A stretch of 35,076 nucleotides of DNA from a virus, in IMG/VR virus record IMGVR_UViG_3300050821_004856, positions 1 through 35,076 of that record. The stretch is one strand, 5' to 3'. The notes under the pieces were generated by a model, which saw only the letters and a list, made by a program, of their open reading frames with translations, had not been told where the DNA came from and did not search any database. Both the position numbers and the translations under genes were made by a program. Each line of letters opens with the position of its first letter. Position 1 is the stretch's first letter. Below are positions 22,152 to 30,621 of the stretch, in pieces.

Positions 22152-23603
22152 ATGCCAATTGATCCAGGCCTGATAGTTCCCGGTCCACAGATAAAGACTC
22201 CTCTCGACATTGCTGTTCAGGGCGCTCAGCTTCAAGCTCTGACGGCTACTGCTGAGCAAAGACAAATGGAGACGGCTCAGCTTCAAAGGCAATACGACCA
22301 AGAGTCTGTAATCAATCAGGCCGCAAGAGACAGCCAAGTTCCTGACCCTGGAAATCCTGGCCAAATGATGACTGACCACAAAGCGATGCTGGCAAAGCTA
22401 AGCGCCTCCGCTTATCCGACACTTGCCGCGAAATATGAACAGATCTTTCAAGGTCAAAGCCTTGATGCGCAAATGAAGCAAATGGAGTTTAAGAACAATA
22501 TTTATCACGGCGCCGTTGATGAGCCATCATATCAGCAAAACATGGATACGCTGGCTAATGCTGGTTATGCAGACCCTAGAAAGCTTGGGATGCCTGATTT
22601 TCAGACTGCTGTTAAGTCTGGCTTCTTGGCAAAAGCTCAAAGAGCAACGCTTAGCCAAAAGCAAGATGTAGAAAAGCAGATTGCTGAATCAAACATTTAT
22701 AAGACTTATGGAGAGACGCAAGCGATTGGCAGAAATGCTGGCGCTATTCGGCCGGGCACGTATAATTTTGGCCAAGGTGGTTCTGTGGGACAACCTCCGG
22801 GGCAGCCGATAAATCAGCCGGTTCCACAGGGGCAATCGGGAAGACAGCCGCAGAGCATACCTCAACCTGCTGCTCAGCCAAGCCGGGCGCCTCAAAGTAT
22901 GCCTCTGGCTCAAGGCGCATCGCCTCAGGGCGTTGAAACAAAGACGCTTCCCAATGGATTGTCTCCAAGCGCCATAGTTGATACGCCTTTTGGCAAGATG
23001 CAAGCTGCCCAACTTTGGAAGATGAATCCGGCTGATTTGATCGATGGACTTCCTAAGGACCAAAGAGCTGAGGCTGGAAAAGAGCTTGATTTGAGTCAGC
23101 GAGTTACTAAAGTGGCTCCTAAGATTCTTGGGGCCTTCAGAGACTCTTACGACAATCAGAAGCACGGATTTATTGGCTCTGTTGCCTCAGCGCTTGTGCC
23201 TAATTATAAAAACGCTGACATGCAGGCGTTTGATAATTTAACCGGCACAACGATTCAACCAATTGAGAACAGCGTCAGAGCAGGTCTTTTTCAATCCATG
23301 CATGATAATGCTTCTCCTCAACCCCTCAAAGACCTTGTGGAAACGAATTCCAAAGAAACTAAAGATAGGAATCTTCAGAATTATGCGATGCAAGCCGGTG
23401 ATTCCATGCTTCTTCGCGGTCTTAAGATTGACCCAAATTGGTTTCAGGCTACAAATGTAAAAGCTGCATTGAATTCAGTTCCTAAAGAGCCGTATCAGGC
23501 ACAGAAGAGAGCCTTTGCCGAGAGCCCTGAGGGGACGGTTTTAAAGAAAAACGATGGCAGTGAAGTAATTAGAAAGGGCGGAGCATGGCTGGCGAAGCCT
23601 TAA
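22152..23603 (+). CDS. Internal virion / ejection protein 2
   Basis: The product has 483 residues, Gln-rich with long helical stretches (QLQALTATAEQRQMETAQLQ). The centre, about 210-260, is a Pro/Gln/Gly/Ser-rich linker. The C-terminal 160 residues are more globular (DSYDNQKHGFIGSVASALVP). This matches the layout of P22-type ejection proteins (gp20 or gp16 position). There is no enzymatic motif such as a lysozyme. It overlaps the next gene by 19 bases. Confidence 0.65.
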   Translation: MPIDPGLIVPGPQIKTPLDIAVQGAQLQALTATAEQRQMETAQLQRQYDQESVINQAARDSQVPDPGNPGQMMTDHKAMLAKLSASAYPTLAAKYEQIFQGQSLDAQMKQMEFKNNIYHGAVDEPSYQQNMDTLANAGYADPRKLGMPDFQTAVKSGFLAKAQRATLSQKQDVEKQIAESNIYKTYGETQAIGRNAGAIRPGTYNFGQGGSVGQPPGQPINQPVPQGQSGRQPQSIPQPAAQPSRAPQSMPLAQGASPQGVETKTLPNGLSPSAIVDTPFGKMQAAQLWKMNPADLIDGLPKDQRAEAGKELDLSQRVTKVAPKILGAFRDSYDNQKHGFIGSVASALVPNYKNADMQAFDNLTGTTIQPIENSVRAGLFQSMHDNASPQPLKDLVETNSKETKDRNLQNYAMQAGDSMLLRGLKIDPNWFQATNVKAALNSVPKEPYQAQKRAFAESPEGTVLKKNDGSEVIRKGGAWLAKP

Positions 23604-25852
23604 ACCCCGAAGATCTTGATTACACGGCACTGCCTCCGGCTCAATCTCAGCCATCGGGCACGAGTGTTCAGCTAAAGCCTGAAGATCTTGATTACACTTC
23701 TTTGCCTGTGACTTCTGGCCAACCTTCTCAGCCAGAATCTTTTGAGACAAAACATGGCAATATGCTGCCTAGCAAAGAGGATAGTGCATCACTAAAGAAT
23801 ATTTTTCGAGAAACGGTCAATCAGGGATTACCGGCCGCAATGGGCTATGGTGCTTCAGCGTTAACCACGGCGGCGGCTTTGGGTATGGCTCCTGAAACTG
23901 GGGGTCTTTCCTTTGTTGCTTTGCCAGGCGCTTCGACTGCTGCTGGCATCGGAGGCTTCACAGCCGGCCATCAGCTGGCACGGATCATAAATCATGCGGT
24001 TCTTGGCGACATGCTTCCTAGCAACATTAGCCAATTGCCGACTGACTTAATGAAGAGCACTTATGGGCAAATTTTGGGAGAAAACATTGGCGGAATTCCC
24101 GAGGGGGTTTCTGATTTAGGAAAATTGGGCGTTTCCGTTGGTGCAAAAGTCATAGGTGGTTCGCCTTTGGCGGTAGAGCCAAAACCAAATGCCGTACAAA
24201 TTCAGGAAGCTGGAGAAAATGTCCTTCCCGAAGGAACACAAATACCAAAAGCCGTAATTTCATCTAATCCTCAATATCAAAAAACTGAGCGAGGATTATC
24301 CGAGAGCGGCACTCTTCCTGCTTATAAATTTGCTAAAGCATATAGGTCTTTCTGGGATGGCATGAAAGCTGCCAACAATGACATTGAAGATATAAACACC
24401 GGTGCAGACCAATATAGAACCGGAGATGCGCTTAAAAAAGATTTGATTGATGAAATCACAACGCGAAAAAATGCCGTTAATGCCCTCTATAAGGGAGTAT
24501 CTCCTCAGCTCAGGCGGACTCCAGTCGATGCGAAAACCATAAATGACAATTTTGATACGTTAAAGGGTGGTGATCTTTTTGGAACCGATGAGAGGCAAGC
24601 TTATCTCGAAAAATGGCGAACTAATGCTTTAGCTAAAAAAGATTTGAATTCTCTTAATGAACTTAAGAAGTCGGTTCCAGAAGAGGTCCCCGGCAATGCT
24701 CCTCAGATAGATAAAAAACTTGCTGGCCAGGTTTACAATGCTCTTGATTCATCGGTAAAATCCTCGGCTACCGCTAGTGGTAATCCTGATTTGGCGGCTA
24801 AGCTTCAAGAGGCTAATGATCTTCACTCTTCTCATTTGGAAGATTACAACTCTATCAAGAATCTCTTTGGCAATAATGACATAAATTCTCCTGGCGCTCT
24901 TTTAGATAAACTCCAAAAGACTACGCCAGAGAAAGTCTTTCAAAGAGCATCTAATCTTGACGCTGATTCTCTTCAGGCTGTTAAGGATAGATTCCCTTAT
25001 CCAATCTTAGACAAAGTAAAGACCGCCAAGCTTAACGACCTTGTACAGGGGAGTTCTCCCAATGGGGAATTCAGTTTTGATAGATTCATAAAGAAGTACA
25101 GTTCGCCAGACTTCTCGCAGGCTGAAAAGAACATGCTTTTTAATCCTGATCTTCAGGCGCATATAAATGATTTAGATTTACTAAATAAGAATAAACCAGA
25201 AAATCCAAATCCATCAAAAACGACAACTCTTCAAATGCTAATGGGCGCAGCTAGTCCCACGAGAAATGCTCTAGATCTTGCTCTGCGCTTAGGGATGGCC
25301 GCTAGCAATCAAACGAATAAGCTTCCTGTAGGCTATCTGAGCCAAGGACAACCGTCTTTGTTCGGAGCAATAAAGTCCGCTGTTCCGGCCCTTGCTTCTC
25401 CCCTTCTTCAGGGACCTTTATTGCCAAAGGCTCTTACTGTTCCTTTGGTGCCTCCAGATTTCTCAGGTGCCAAGTCAGGCCCTAAAAAATGGGCCTTTGA
25501 TGGATACAACAATCTCCTCCAGCACGGAGCAGATGCTTCGCTACTTCCTCAAGCGTTTGCTGATGAAAAAGGCAAAGATCTTCTGATTAGAGCCTCAGAC
25601 GCAAAGCCTGGAACTAAGGCTATGGACAACATTCAACAGCGGCTTGAAAGGCTCATGCCTGGGACTGGATATGGTCAATCAAAACAAGAGCCTCCTTTGA
25701 AGCTTTTTGAACCTTTAAATGGAAATGATCTTTTGGGGGCAGCTAAACCTCTTCCTCCTCCTAGAACGGAAATGAAGCCTCAGGACAATACACTTTTGAA
25801 TAACAACCAATTGAGAACCGAACGAATCAAAAGAACTTTGGAGAATAGATAA
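23585..25852 (+). CDS. Large internal virion / ejection protein 3
   Basis: The product has 755 residues. Residues 8-40 hold two copies of a (N/K)PEDLDYT(A/S)LP peptide. A hydrophobic Gly/Ala-rich stretch at about 80-125 could insert in a membrane. A long helical region follows, with Lys/Asn/Asp-rich segments and loose heptads (DLAAKLQEANDLHSSHLEDY), then a Pro-rich end. Size and position fit the largest ejected protein of P22-like phages (gp16 position), but sequence similarity is not obvious. No peptidoglycan-hydrolase motif is seen. Confidence 0.65.
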   Translation: MAGEALNPEDLDYTALPPAQSQPSGTSVQLKPEDLDYTSLPVTSGQPSQPESFETKHGNMLPSKEDSASLKNIFRETVNQGLPAAMGYGASALTTAAALGMAPETGGLSFVALPGASTAAGIGGFTAGHQLARIINHAVLGDMLPSNISQLPTDLMKSTYGQILGENIGGIPEGVSDLGKLGVSVGAKVIGGSPLAVEPKPNAVQIQEAGENVLPEGTQIPKAVISSNPQYQKTERGLSESGTLPAYKFAKAYRSFWDGMKAANNDIEDINTGADQYRTGDALKKDLIDEITTRKNAVNALYKGVSPQLRRTPVDAKTINDNFDTLKGGDLFGTDERQAYLEKWRTNALAKKDLNSLNELKKSVPEEVPGNAPQIDKKLAGQVYNALDSSVKSSATASGNPDLAAKLQEANDLHSSHLEDYNSIKNLFGNNDINSPGALLDKLQKTTPEKVFQRASNLDADSLQAVKDRFPYPILDKVKTAKLNDLVQGSSPNGEFSFDRFIKKYSSPDFSQAEKNMLFNPDLQAHINDLDLLNKNKPENPNPSKTTTLQMLMGAASPTRNALDLALRLGMAASNQTNKLPVGYLSQGQPSLFGAIKSAVPALASPLLQGPLLPKALTVPLVPPDFSGAKSGPKKWAFDGYNNLLQHGADASLLPQAFADEKGKDLLIRASDAKPGTKAMDNIQQRLERLMPGTGYGQSKQEPPLKLFEPLNGNDLLGAAKPLPPPRTEMKPQDNTLLNNNQLRTERIKRTLENR

Positions 25853-27448
25853 ATGCCAAATACTCAGCTTTCACCAGTTTTTAGACAGCGGTTCTTTGAC
25901 AATAACGGAATTCCTTTGAATGGCGGCCAGGTCTCTTTCTTCATAGCTGGAACGAGCACACCAAAAGCGACTTACACTGATTTTACTGGGACTGTCCCAA
26001 ACTCGAATCCAGTGATTCTCGATTCCAATGGCTATGCAGACATTTGGCTCTCAGAAGATAACATAGGCTATAAAGTGATGCTTCAGACGTCTGTTGCGTC
26101 CGGTAGCAATCTTTTATGGACAGTTGACGATGTTTTCTCCTCTGCTGGTCAAGCCTTTTTGGCTCCATGGTCTTCAACGTTCACTTACTCAAAAGGTAAT
26201 ATCGTTAGCGAAGGTGGAAGAATCTTCGTTTCTGTTCAGAACACGAATCTTAATCATGATCCTGCCCTCGACGCTGCTCAGACTTTTTGGACTGAGTATG
26301 GAGGCGCAATAAGGACGGTCACGGCGTTTACGACAATAGTTGAGGCTGATGACACGATACTTTTTAACACAACTGCTGGACAAATTACCCAGCCGCTTCC
26401 TGATTTAACGGGGCTTCCTACAGGAACAAGGTTCACACTTAAGAACGTTGGAACGGCTCAGAATAGGCTTGTAATCACTTGTTTTGGCGGTCAGCTCATT
26501 GATGGGCAATCAAGCTATATCTGTGAGTCTTCCAACAGTTTCCTGGAGAGTGTAACTGTTGAAAGCAATGGAACCAACTGGGAAATTGTTGATGGGTTTA
26601 CAATTCCACTCGCAAGCATTGGGAACAGCAAACTAGCGGCTCAAGCGGTGCAGGCTTCAAACATTCAAAATGGTGCTGTTGTTGAAAAGTATTCTCATTT
26701 CAATTCGCCAGGAACTTCTTCATTCGTAGTTCCGACCAATGTTGTTGCCATGAGAATGTATTTAGTTGGCGGCGGTGGCGGTGGAGGATGCGGTGGGGTC
26801 CAGACTGGAGGCGGTGCCGGTGGTGGTGGAGGCGGCGGCGGTAGCGGAGTTGTTCCGACAATCTGTGCCGATTTTACTACTGTGCCGGGTGAAAGTCTCG
26901 TCATCACGGTTGGCGGTGGTGGTGCCGGTGGGGTTGTCGGTTTAACGAGTCCTCAGTCTGGTGTGCAAACGAGCGTTCAGGGGACCAATGGTTATAGAGT
27001 TAGCCCTGGTGCGGCTCCTGGAGCGAACGCTGCTGCCTCTAGCGCTGGTACTGGCGGCGCCGCTGTCTTTACTTTTGATTCGGCTCAAACTGCTGGTGGA
27101 AATGGCGGCAACGGTGGTGGAGGCGGTGGAGCTGGGGGAGCGACAGGCCAGCCTTCTGGGCTTTATTCCCAGCCCGGAGGTAGTGGCGGTGGTGCTGGTG
27201 CCGGTAACGGAGGTGGTGGAGGTGGCGGAGGTGCAGGCGTTGGTCCCTACAATGGCCCTCCCTTTGGAGGCGCTGGGGGTAATGGAGGCAGTTCTGGAAA
27301 CGCTTCAACTCCTGGCTCTATGGGCACAGGTTCGGGCGCTGGGGGCGGCGGTGGAGCTGGTTCTAAAAACAATGGCGCTGGCGCTACAAATGGCGGAAAC
27401 GGCGCAACTGGCGCTGTGATCTTATTTTGGGTTGGAACAGGGCCTTGA
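25853..27448 (+). CDS. Tailspike/fibre with P22-like head-binding domain and glycine-rich tip
   Basis: The product has 531 residues. Residues 1-110 follow the head-binding domain pattern of P22-like tailspikes: FRQRFFDNNGIPLNGGQVSF, AGTSTPKATYTD, NPVILDSNGYADIWL and YKVMLQ. Residues 110-270 are beta-rich. From about 275 (YSHFNSPGTSSFVVPTNVVA then MRMYLVGGGGGGG) the rest is a glycine-rich domain of the kind with a 'tFxxPG...vPxGVxxvxVxxxGGGGGG' start. The N-terminus docks on the tail hub and the C-terminus probably binds the receptor. No endorhamnosidase motif is seen. Confidence 0.82.
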   Translation: MPNTQLSPVFRQRFFDNNGIPLNGGQVSFFIAGTSTPKATYTDFTGTVPNSNPVILDSNGYADIWLSEDNIGYKVMLQTSVASGSNLLWTVDDVFSSAGQAFLAPWSSTFTYSKGNIVSEGGRIFVSVQNTNLNHDPALDAAQTFWTEYGGAIRTVTAFTTIVEADDTILFNTTAGQITQPLPDLTGLPTGTRFTLKNVGTAQNRLVITCFGGQLIDGQSSYICESSNSFLESVTVESNGTNWEIVDGFTIPLASIGNSKLAAQAVQASNIQNGAVVEKYSHFNSPGTSSFVVPTNVVAMRMYLVGGGGGGGCGGVQTGGGAGGGGGGGGSGVVPTICADFTTVPGESLVITVGGGGAGGVVGLTSPQSGVQTSVQGTNGYRVSPGAAPGANAAASSAGTGGAAVFTFDSAQTAGGNGGNGGGGGGAGGATGQPSGLYSQPGGSGGGAGAGNGGGGGGGGAGVGPYNGPPFGGAGGNGGSSGNASTPGSMGTGSGAGGGGGAGSKNNGAGATNGGNGATGAVILFWVGTGP

Positions 27449-27460
27449 TAGGAGGGCTTC

Positions 27461-27643
27461 ATGGATAATGAGAAGTTCGAGTATTTCATGGAGCAGACTG
27501 AAAAGGATCTGGACCATATAAAAACAAGGCTTGATAAGCTTTGGGACTTTAGGATTATGCTCTTAGGTGGTTCGATATTGGTGTCAGCGGTTTGTTCAGT
27601 GGCTTTAAGCCTAGCTACGGTGTGGCTAGCATCGAAAGGATGA
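27461..27643 (+). CDS. Holin-like / XhlA-like membrane protein
   Basis: The product has 60 residues. The first 30 are charged and helical (FEYFMEQTEKDLDHIKTRLD, KLWDF); the last 30 form one membrane helix (IMLLGGSILVSAVCSVALSL). This is the layout of haemolysin XhlA-type phage proteins, which anchor lysis functions in the membrane. AGGAGG lies 6 bases before the ATG. It is the first of three genes in the lysis cassette. Confidence 0.7.
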   Translation: MDNEKFEYFMEQTEKDLDHIKTRLDKLWDFRIMLLGGSILVSAVCSVALSLATVWLASKG

Positions 27644-27647
27644 ATAT

Positions 27648-27809
27648 ATGCAAGCAATAATGCCCTGGATTCAGGCAAATTGGACCTGGCTTGGTCCTTT
27701 GGTCCCGGTTCTCATTAACGAGATTGTGGCAGCGTCTCCGCTCAAAGCTAATTCCTTGGGTCAACTGTTGATTTCTATTTGCCAATGGATGACGCCGAAG
27801 AAAGTGTAA
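27648..27809 (+). CDS. Small lysis-cassette protein
   Basis: A 53-residue frame begins at ATG 27648 (AAGGA upstream), 4 bases after the previous stop. It reads MQAIMPWIQANWTWLGPLVP then VLINEIVAASPLKANSLGQL. This type is found next to holin genes in many phages: an aromatic/hydrophobic start and an 'E-I-x-x-x-x-P-x-K-A-N-x-x-x-Q-L' pattern. It may associate with the membrane. The role is unknown, possibly a holin partner. Confidence 0.65.
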   Translation: MQAIMPWIQANWTWLGPLVPVLINEIVAASPLKANSLGQLLISICQWMTPKKV

Positions 27810-27843
27810 TTTCCCAGCATTTTGTAGGGAAAAAGGATGAATC

Positions 27844-28320
27844 ATGAAGTGTAAGACGTTTGAAGAAGCAGAGCAGCGCTATGGGAAAGTTGACGTAACA
27901 ACGTGTCATTGGCTAGACGGGGCTAAGTGGCTCAAGCTTTTCCCCATCCCCGATGGCTTTGACTCCTGGAAGCTATTAGAGACGCCACAGCCTGTCAGGC
28001 ACATCATGCTCAACATTGACGCCCATGAGCCGCTAACGCAAGCCCTTGAGGCTATTAAGGCCCAAGGATTGGCTCACCTACTTCAGACGTTCGATGGGTG
28101 TTTTAACATTCGTTTGGTTCGTGGTTCTGAGACCCTTGTGTCCGCCCATGCCTATGCGCTGGCGATAGATATTAACGCAGGCGGCAATAAGCTAGGTCAG
28201 ACTTCTGGCGGGAATTTTGATCATCCGGAGCTAATCAAATGTTTCACAGATCAGGGCTGGGATTTTGGGGGAAAGTTCGCTAGGCCCGATCCGATGCATT
28301 TTTCGTATTGCTGGGAATAG
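27844..28320 (+). CDS. M15-family peptidase endolysin
   Basis: The product has 158 residues. Zinc ligands are visible: SAHAYALAIDIN gives His102 and Asp109 (H-x6-D) and DPMHF gives His152. W139-D140 precedes the last motif as in L-Ala-D-Glu or D-Ala-D-Ala peptidases. It should cut the peptide part of peptidoglycan at the end of infection. There is no signal peptide, so release depends on the membrane protein upstream. Its stop codon directly abuts the stop of the opposing gene. Confidence 0.88.
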   Translation: MKCKTFEEAEQRYGKVDVTTCHWLDGAKWLKLFPIPDGFDSWKLLETPQPVRHIMLNIDAHEPLTQALEAIKAQGLAHLLQTFDGCFNIRLVRGSETLVSAHAYALAIDINAGGNKLGQTSGGNFDHPELIKCFTDQGWDFGGKFARPDPMHFSYCWE

Positions 28321-28584
28321 CTAATCCATCAATCTTACTCTTTCGAGCAAGCGTGTCAGAGTCAGCTCTATGCGCTCTAGCAATTCGATTATCTGTTCAT
28401 CGCGCATATTGGCCTTAGTTTCTTTGGCCACATTCTTAAACTCTTGTTCAGCCGCAATTTCCATAGCTGTTTTCGGCACACATCTGCAAAATCCTGCTGC
28501 TGTGGTTTGTTGTCCCAAATAGCTGAGGATTGGAAGACCACACCAGATGCATTGTTGTGGTGACTGATTGCCGCCTTGGTTCAT
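28321..28584 (-). CDS. Small protein with Cys knuckle and coiled-coil end
   Basis: The product has 87 residues. CIWCG (about 12-16) and CRC (about 33-35) suggest a zinc site, and the C-terminal 40 residues form a charged helix (EQIIELLERIELTLTRLLER). No family is recognised. It is the last gene of the leftward operon and overlaps the gene upstream by 4 bases (ATGA). Confidence 0.65.
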   Translation of the reverse strand: MNQGGNQSPQQCIWCGLPILSYLGQQTTAAGFCRCVPKTAMEIAAEQEFKNVAKETKANMRDEQIIELLERIELTLTRLLERVRLMD

Positions 28585-29135
28585 TCAATGGCCTTCATCA
28601 AGGCTTCAAAATCAGCTTCCATAGAAGCCGCTACCGCACGTTTACTGCTAGCATGGCGGCGCAGCTTGTCTGCATAGGTGCGAACCAGTTTTTTTAAGCT
28701 GTAGTTCTCCTTGAAAAGGATTTTGCAATGATTCCTCAATAAGCTCAGTTCAACAGCTTTATCTATTTCTGGAGGCTCATTTTGTTCTCTAGGGGTAAGT
28801 TCAATAATCCGTTTATGTTGCGCCTCAATCGTCTCAACTTGCGTCCTGATCAATTCCTGATGGTCATGATTCATGTCTTGAAGATATGCAATATCACGCG
28901 CCTTAGCTGTGCTTTCAGACTCAAGTCTCACAATCTTCTCGTCATGCGTTTTGTGAATCGTGAGCGCATTTTGTTGCCAGGATTCTAGCTGTTGTATTCT
29001 CTTGGCCTGCTCCTCGATTATCGTCTCTGAGGCGGCTAGGGCTTTCTCGACTTCATGAGCACAGACGGCAAACTCACCACCATTAGTCACGCCAACTACT
29101 TGGAGTCTATATTTATCGCATAATTCAAACGGCAT
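28581..29135 (-). CDS. Coiled-coil hypothetical protein
   Basis: The product has 184 residues from ATG 29135 (a TTG start at 29144 would add three). From about 30 to 140 it is one long charged helix (EVEKALAASETIIEEQAKRI, QQLES) with heptad spacing. The N-terminus is a short globular piece (CDKYRLQVVGVTNGGEFAVC). Nothing identifies its function. It is the first leftward gene after the rightward island. Confidence 0.65.
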   Translation of the reverse strand: MPFELCDKYRLQVVGVTNGGEFAVCAHEVEKALAASETIIEEQAKRIQQLESWQQNALTIHKTHDEKIVRLESESTAKARDIAYLQDMNHDHQELIRTQVETIEAQHKRIIELTPREQNEPPEIDKAVELSLLRNHCKILFKENYSLKKLVRTYADKLRRHASSKRAVAASMEADFEALMKAIE

Positions 29136-29222
29136 TAAAATCAAATCCCATAATGGTTATTTAAAGTCCAGTCCAAACAAGATTCATTTGCAGAGTTGTA
29201 ATAATTGTCGGGCAATAAAGGG

Positions 29223-29414
29223 ATGAAAGACACCGATGAGCTAAAGTTTGATTTCAAGTCTTCTAAGGATAAGAAGATGTTTGTCCTCAAGGTCGAGGCA
29301 CCTCACGAGATGAATGTCCAGGATTTAATTTGGTGTTTGGCATGGTACAGCGAAGAATTACAGCGGGAAGAGGATGCCAGATATAACCGGACGATGGCAG
29401 CACAGGGTAATTGA
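29223..29414 (+). CDS. Small acidic/helical protein on the rightward island
   Basis: The product has 63 residues from ATG 29223; a TTG at 29205 would add six. It reads MKDTDELKFDFKSSKDKKMF then VLKVEAPHEMNVQDLIWCLA, a strand followed by a helix. The sequence before the ATG has AAAGGG too close to be a good site. It runs against the surrounding leftward genes. A hairpin terminator follows at 29448. Confidence 0.55.
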   Translation: MKDTDELKFDFKSSKDKKMFVLKVEAPHEMNVQDLIWCLAWYSEELQREEDARYNRTMAAQGN

Positions 29415-29889
29415 AAGTTTGACACTGCATGTTTTACAAAAGGAAAAGCCCACGGGATTTGACTCCGGTGGGCCTTGGATGCAGAATTGTCGGCACTACA
29501 CAACAATTTGGATCAAATTAAATCAATCAAATCCAAATTGCAAGTAGCCAAGAGAATTAAGGCTAAATCTTGTAAAAAAGAGTCTTACGGTGAGCCGAAA
29601 TCCTATGCATTCCAGGGGCGAGAGCGTTCCTGAAACTGGAGCCTAAGAAACTCCATACCTACATGCTACCAAGGCGTTAAACCCGAAGGAGACCTAGGTT
29701 GTGGCCACATAGGGGGAATACGCAAGTCAATGCGTATGGTCTGATGAGTGGCTCTCTACACACCGTTAATGGGTAAGCGCCGGATTCGAGCACTTATTCA
29801 ATAGTAGGGTTTACTCATTCTAGGGGTCAGTCGGGACACTCAGGGTTGATGACAATCAGCTCTCTCTACTCTCTGTAGCGCAATCGCTA
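29415..29889. other. 475-base non-coding stretch, possibly structured RNA
   Basis: No convincing gene lies here. Visible inverted repeats, in plus coordinates: TCCAG/CTGGA (29611-29640), GCCT/AGGC (29641-29675), ATACGC/GCGTAT (29718-29737, 8-base loop), GTTGAT/ATCAGC (29845-29860), CTAC/GTAG (29867-29879) and AGCG/CGCT (29877-29888). Two long-range matches cross like a pseudoknot: GTG(A)GCC at 29590 with GGCCAC at 29703, and AGACC at 29690 with GGTCT at 29738. A weak 52-codon frame from TTG 29475 to 29633 has no ribosome-binding site. An untranslated leader of the HNH gene or a separate RNA are both possible. Confidence 0.4.
29448..29473. terminator. Bidirectional hairpin terminator, better leftward
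   Basis: GCCCAC (29448-29453) pairs with GTGGGC (29468-29473), with a mismatch and further inner pairs. Rightward it follows the small gene by 33 bases, but the downstream bases are only CTTGG. Leftward, the RNA would read TTTTCCTTTTG after the hairpin, a good U tract, so it may mainly end a leftward transcript from 29474-29889. Confidence 0.6.
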
Positions 29890-30621
29890 ATGGGGGGTAG
29901 GGGGGCATTTCCGCTAAAGTATCGTCGAACGCCTTGGGTTGATGTTGGGGGAGATTTGAACAAGGTAATCATTATAAAGTGCGCCGAGTGTGGTGTGAGC
30001 GCGAATAGCGAGACAAGCTTAGCTTCTGGCTTTCCTGGATTTTTTTCAAGCGATTGCAAAAAAGCGTTTTGGAATACGCGACATATAACAGTTACTCCTC
30101 AAATTAAGTCTAAGCCTAAACCAAGTCCGCAACCTCAAACTAAAGTTATCCCTAGAACTGAGAGAAAATTGGTTCAATCGGTAACTCACGAATATCCGCC
30201 AGGATGCATAACCAAAAAGCAAAAGAAAAGTTGGCGAAAAAAACAAAACAAAAAAAGTCGGCCACCTCGCGTGAAAGTTCGCCAAATCCGCAATCAAGAA
30301 CGAAGACTGTCAAAAGAAGAGTACAAACAGAAAAGTCAGGAATTTTTAAATTCGCGTGAATGGCAAGAACTGAGATATAGAGCCTTAGTTATGTATGGAA
30401 GAGTCTGTCAGTGCTGTGGAGCTAAGCCGCCTCAGGTAGTTATTCACGTGGACCATATTAAACCGAGGTATTATTATCCAGAATTATCACTGAGCATCGA
30501 CAATCTCCAGATACTTTGTGCGGCTTGCAATCAAGGAAAAGGCGCTAAATATGAAAATGACTTTAGGCCGGAAAAGAAAGAGCCATATTTTCTTACAGAA
30601 GCCGCCGCCAAAAATCCCTAG
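29890..30621 (+). CDS. HNH endonuclease, probable homing type
   Basis: The product has 243 residues from ATG 29890; a TTG at 29956 after GGGGGAG is an alternative. A KCAECG knuckle lies near 32-37. The middle is extremely Lys/Arg/Gln/Pro-rich and probably disordered (about 75-150). The C-terminal HNH domain has NSREWQELRYRALVMYGRVC, CQCCG, HVDHIKPRY with the catalytic His, DNLQILCAACNQGKG and so a CxxC/CxxC zinc pair. Such enzymes nick or cut DNA. The gene opposes the leftward operon, typical of a mobile insertion. Its stop overlaps the stop of the opposing small gene. Confidence 0.82.
   Translation: MGGRGAFPLKYRRTPWVDVGGDLNKVIIIKCAECGVSANSETSLASGFPGFFSSDCKKAFWNTRHITVTPQIKSKPKPSPQPQTKVIPRTERKLVQSVTHEYPPGCITKKQKKSWRKKQNKKSRPPRVKVRQIRNQERRLSKEEYKQKSQEFLNSREWQELRYRALVMYGRVCQCCGAKPPQVVIHVDHIKPRYYYPELSLSIDNLQILCAACNQGKGAKYENDFRPEKKEPYFLTEAAAKNP

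Noticed and set aside
26695-27678. Long frames opposite or shifted within the glycine-rich spike end
   Set aside because: Low-complexity shadows of the Gly codons on the coding strand.
27810-27832. TTTCCC/GGGAAA hairpin before the endolysin as a terminator
   Set aside because: The stem is short with an 11-base loop and no U tract, and it lies beside the ribosome-binding site, so at most a weak control element.
29590-29742. Group I intron core (possible P3/P7-like crossing helices)
   Set aside because: There is no J8/7 segment, the joining regions are the wrong length and there are no flanking exons of one gene. Kept only as an open structured-RNA idea.
29738-29760. CTGATGAG resembling a hammerhead ribozyme core
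   Set aside because: No GAAA segment follows a second stem at the required distance, and no cleavage-site stem can be drawn.
29745-29800. tRNA-like pieces (GATTCGAGC and, on the other strand, CTCGAATCC)
   Set aside because: T-arm, anticodon and acceptor stems do not pair on either strand.
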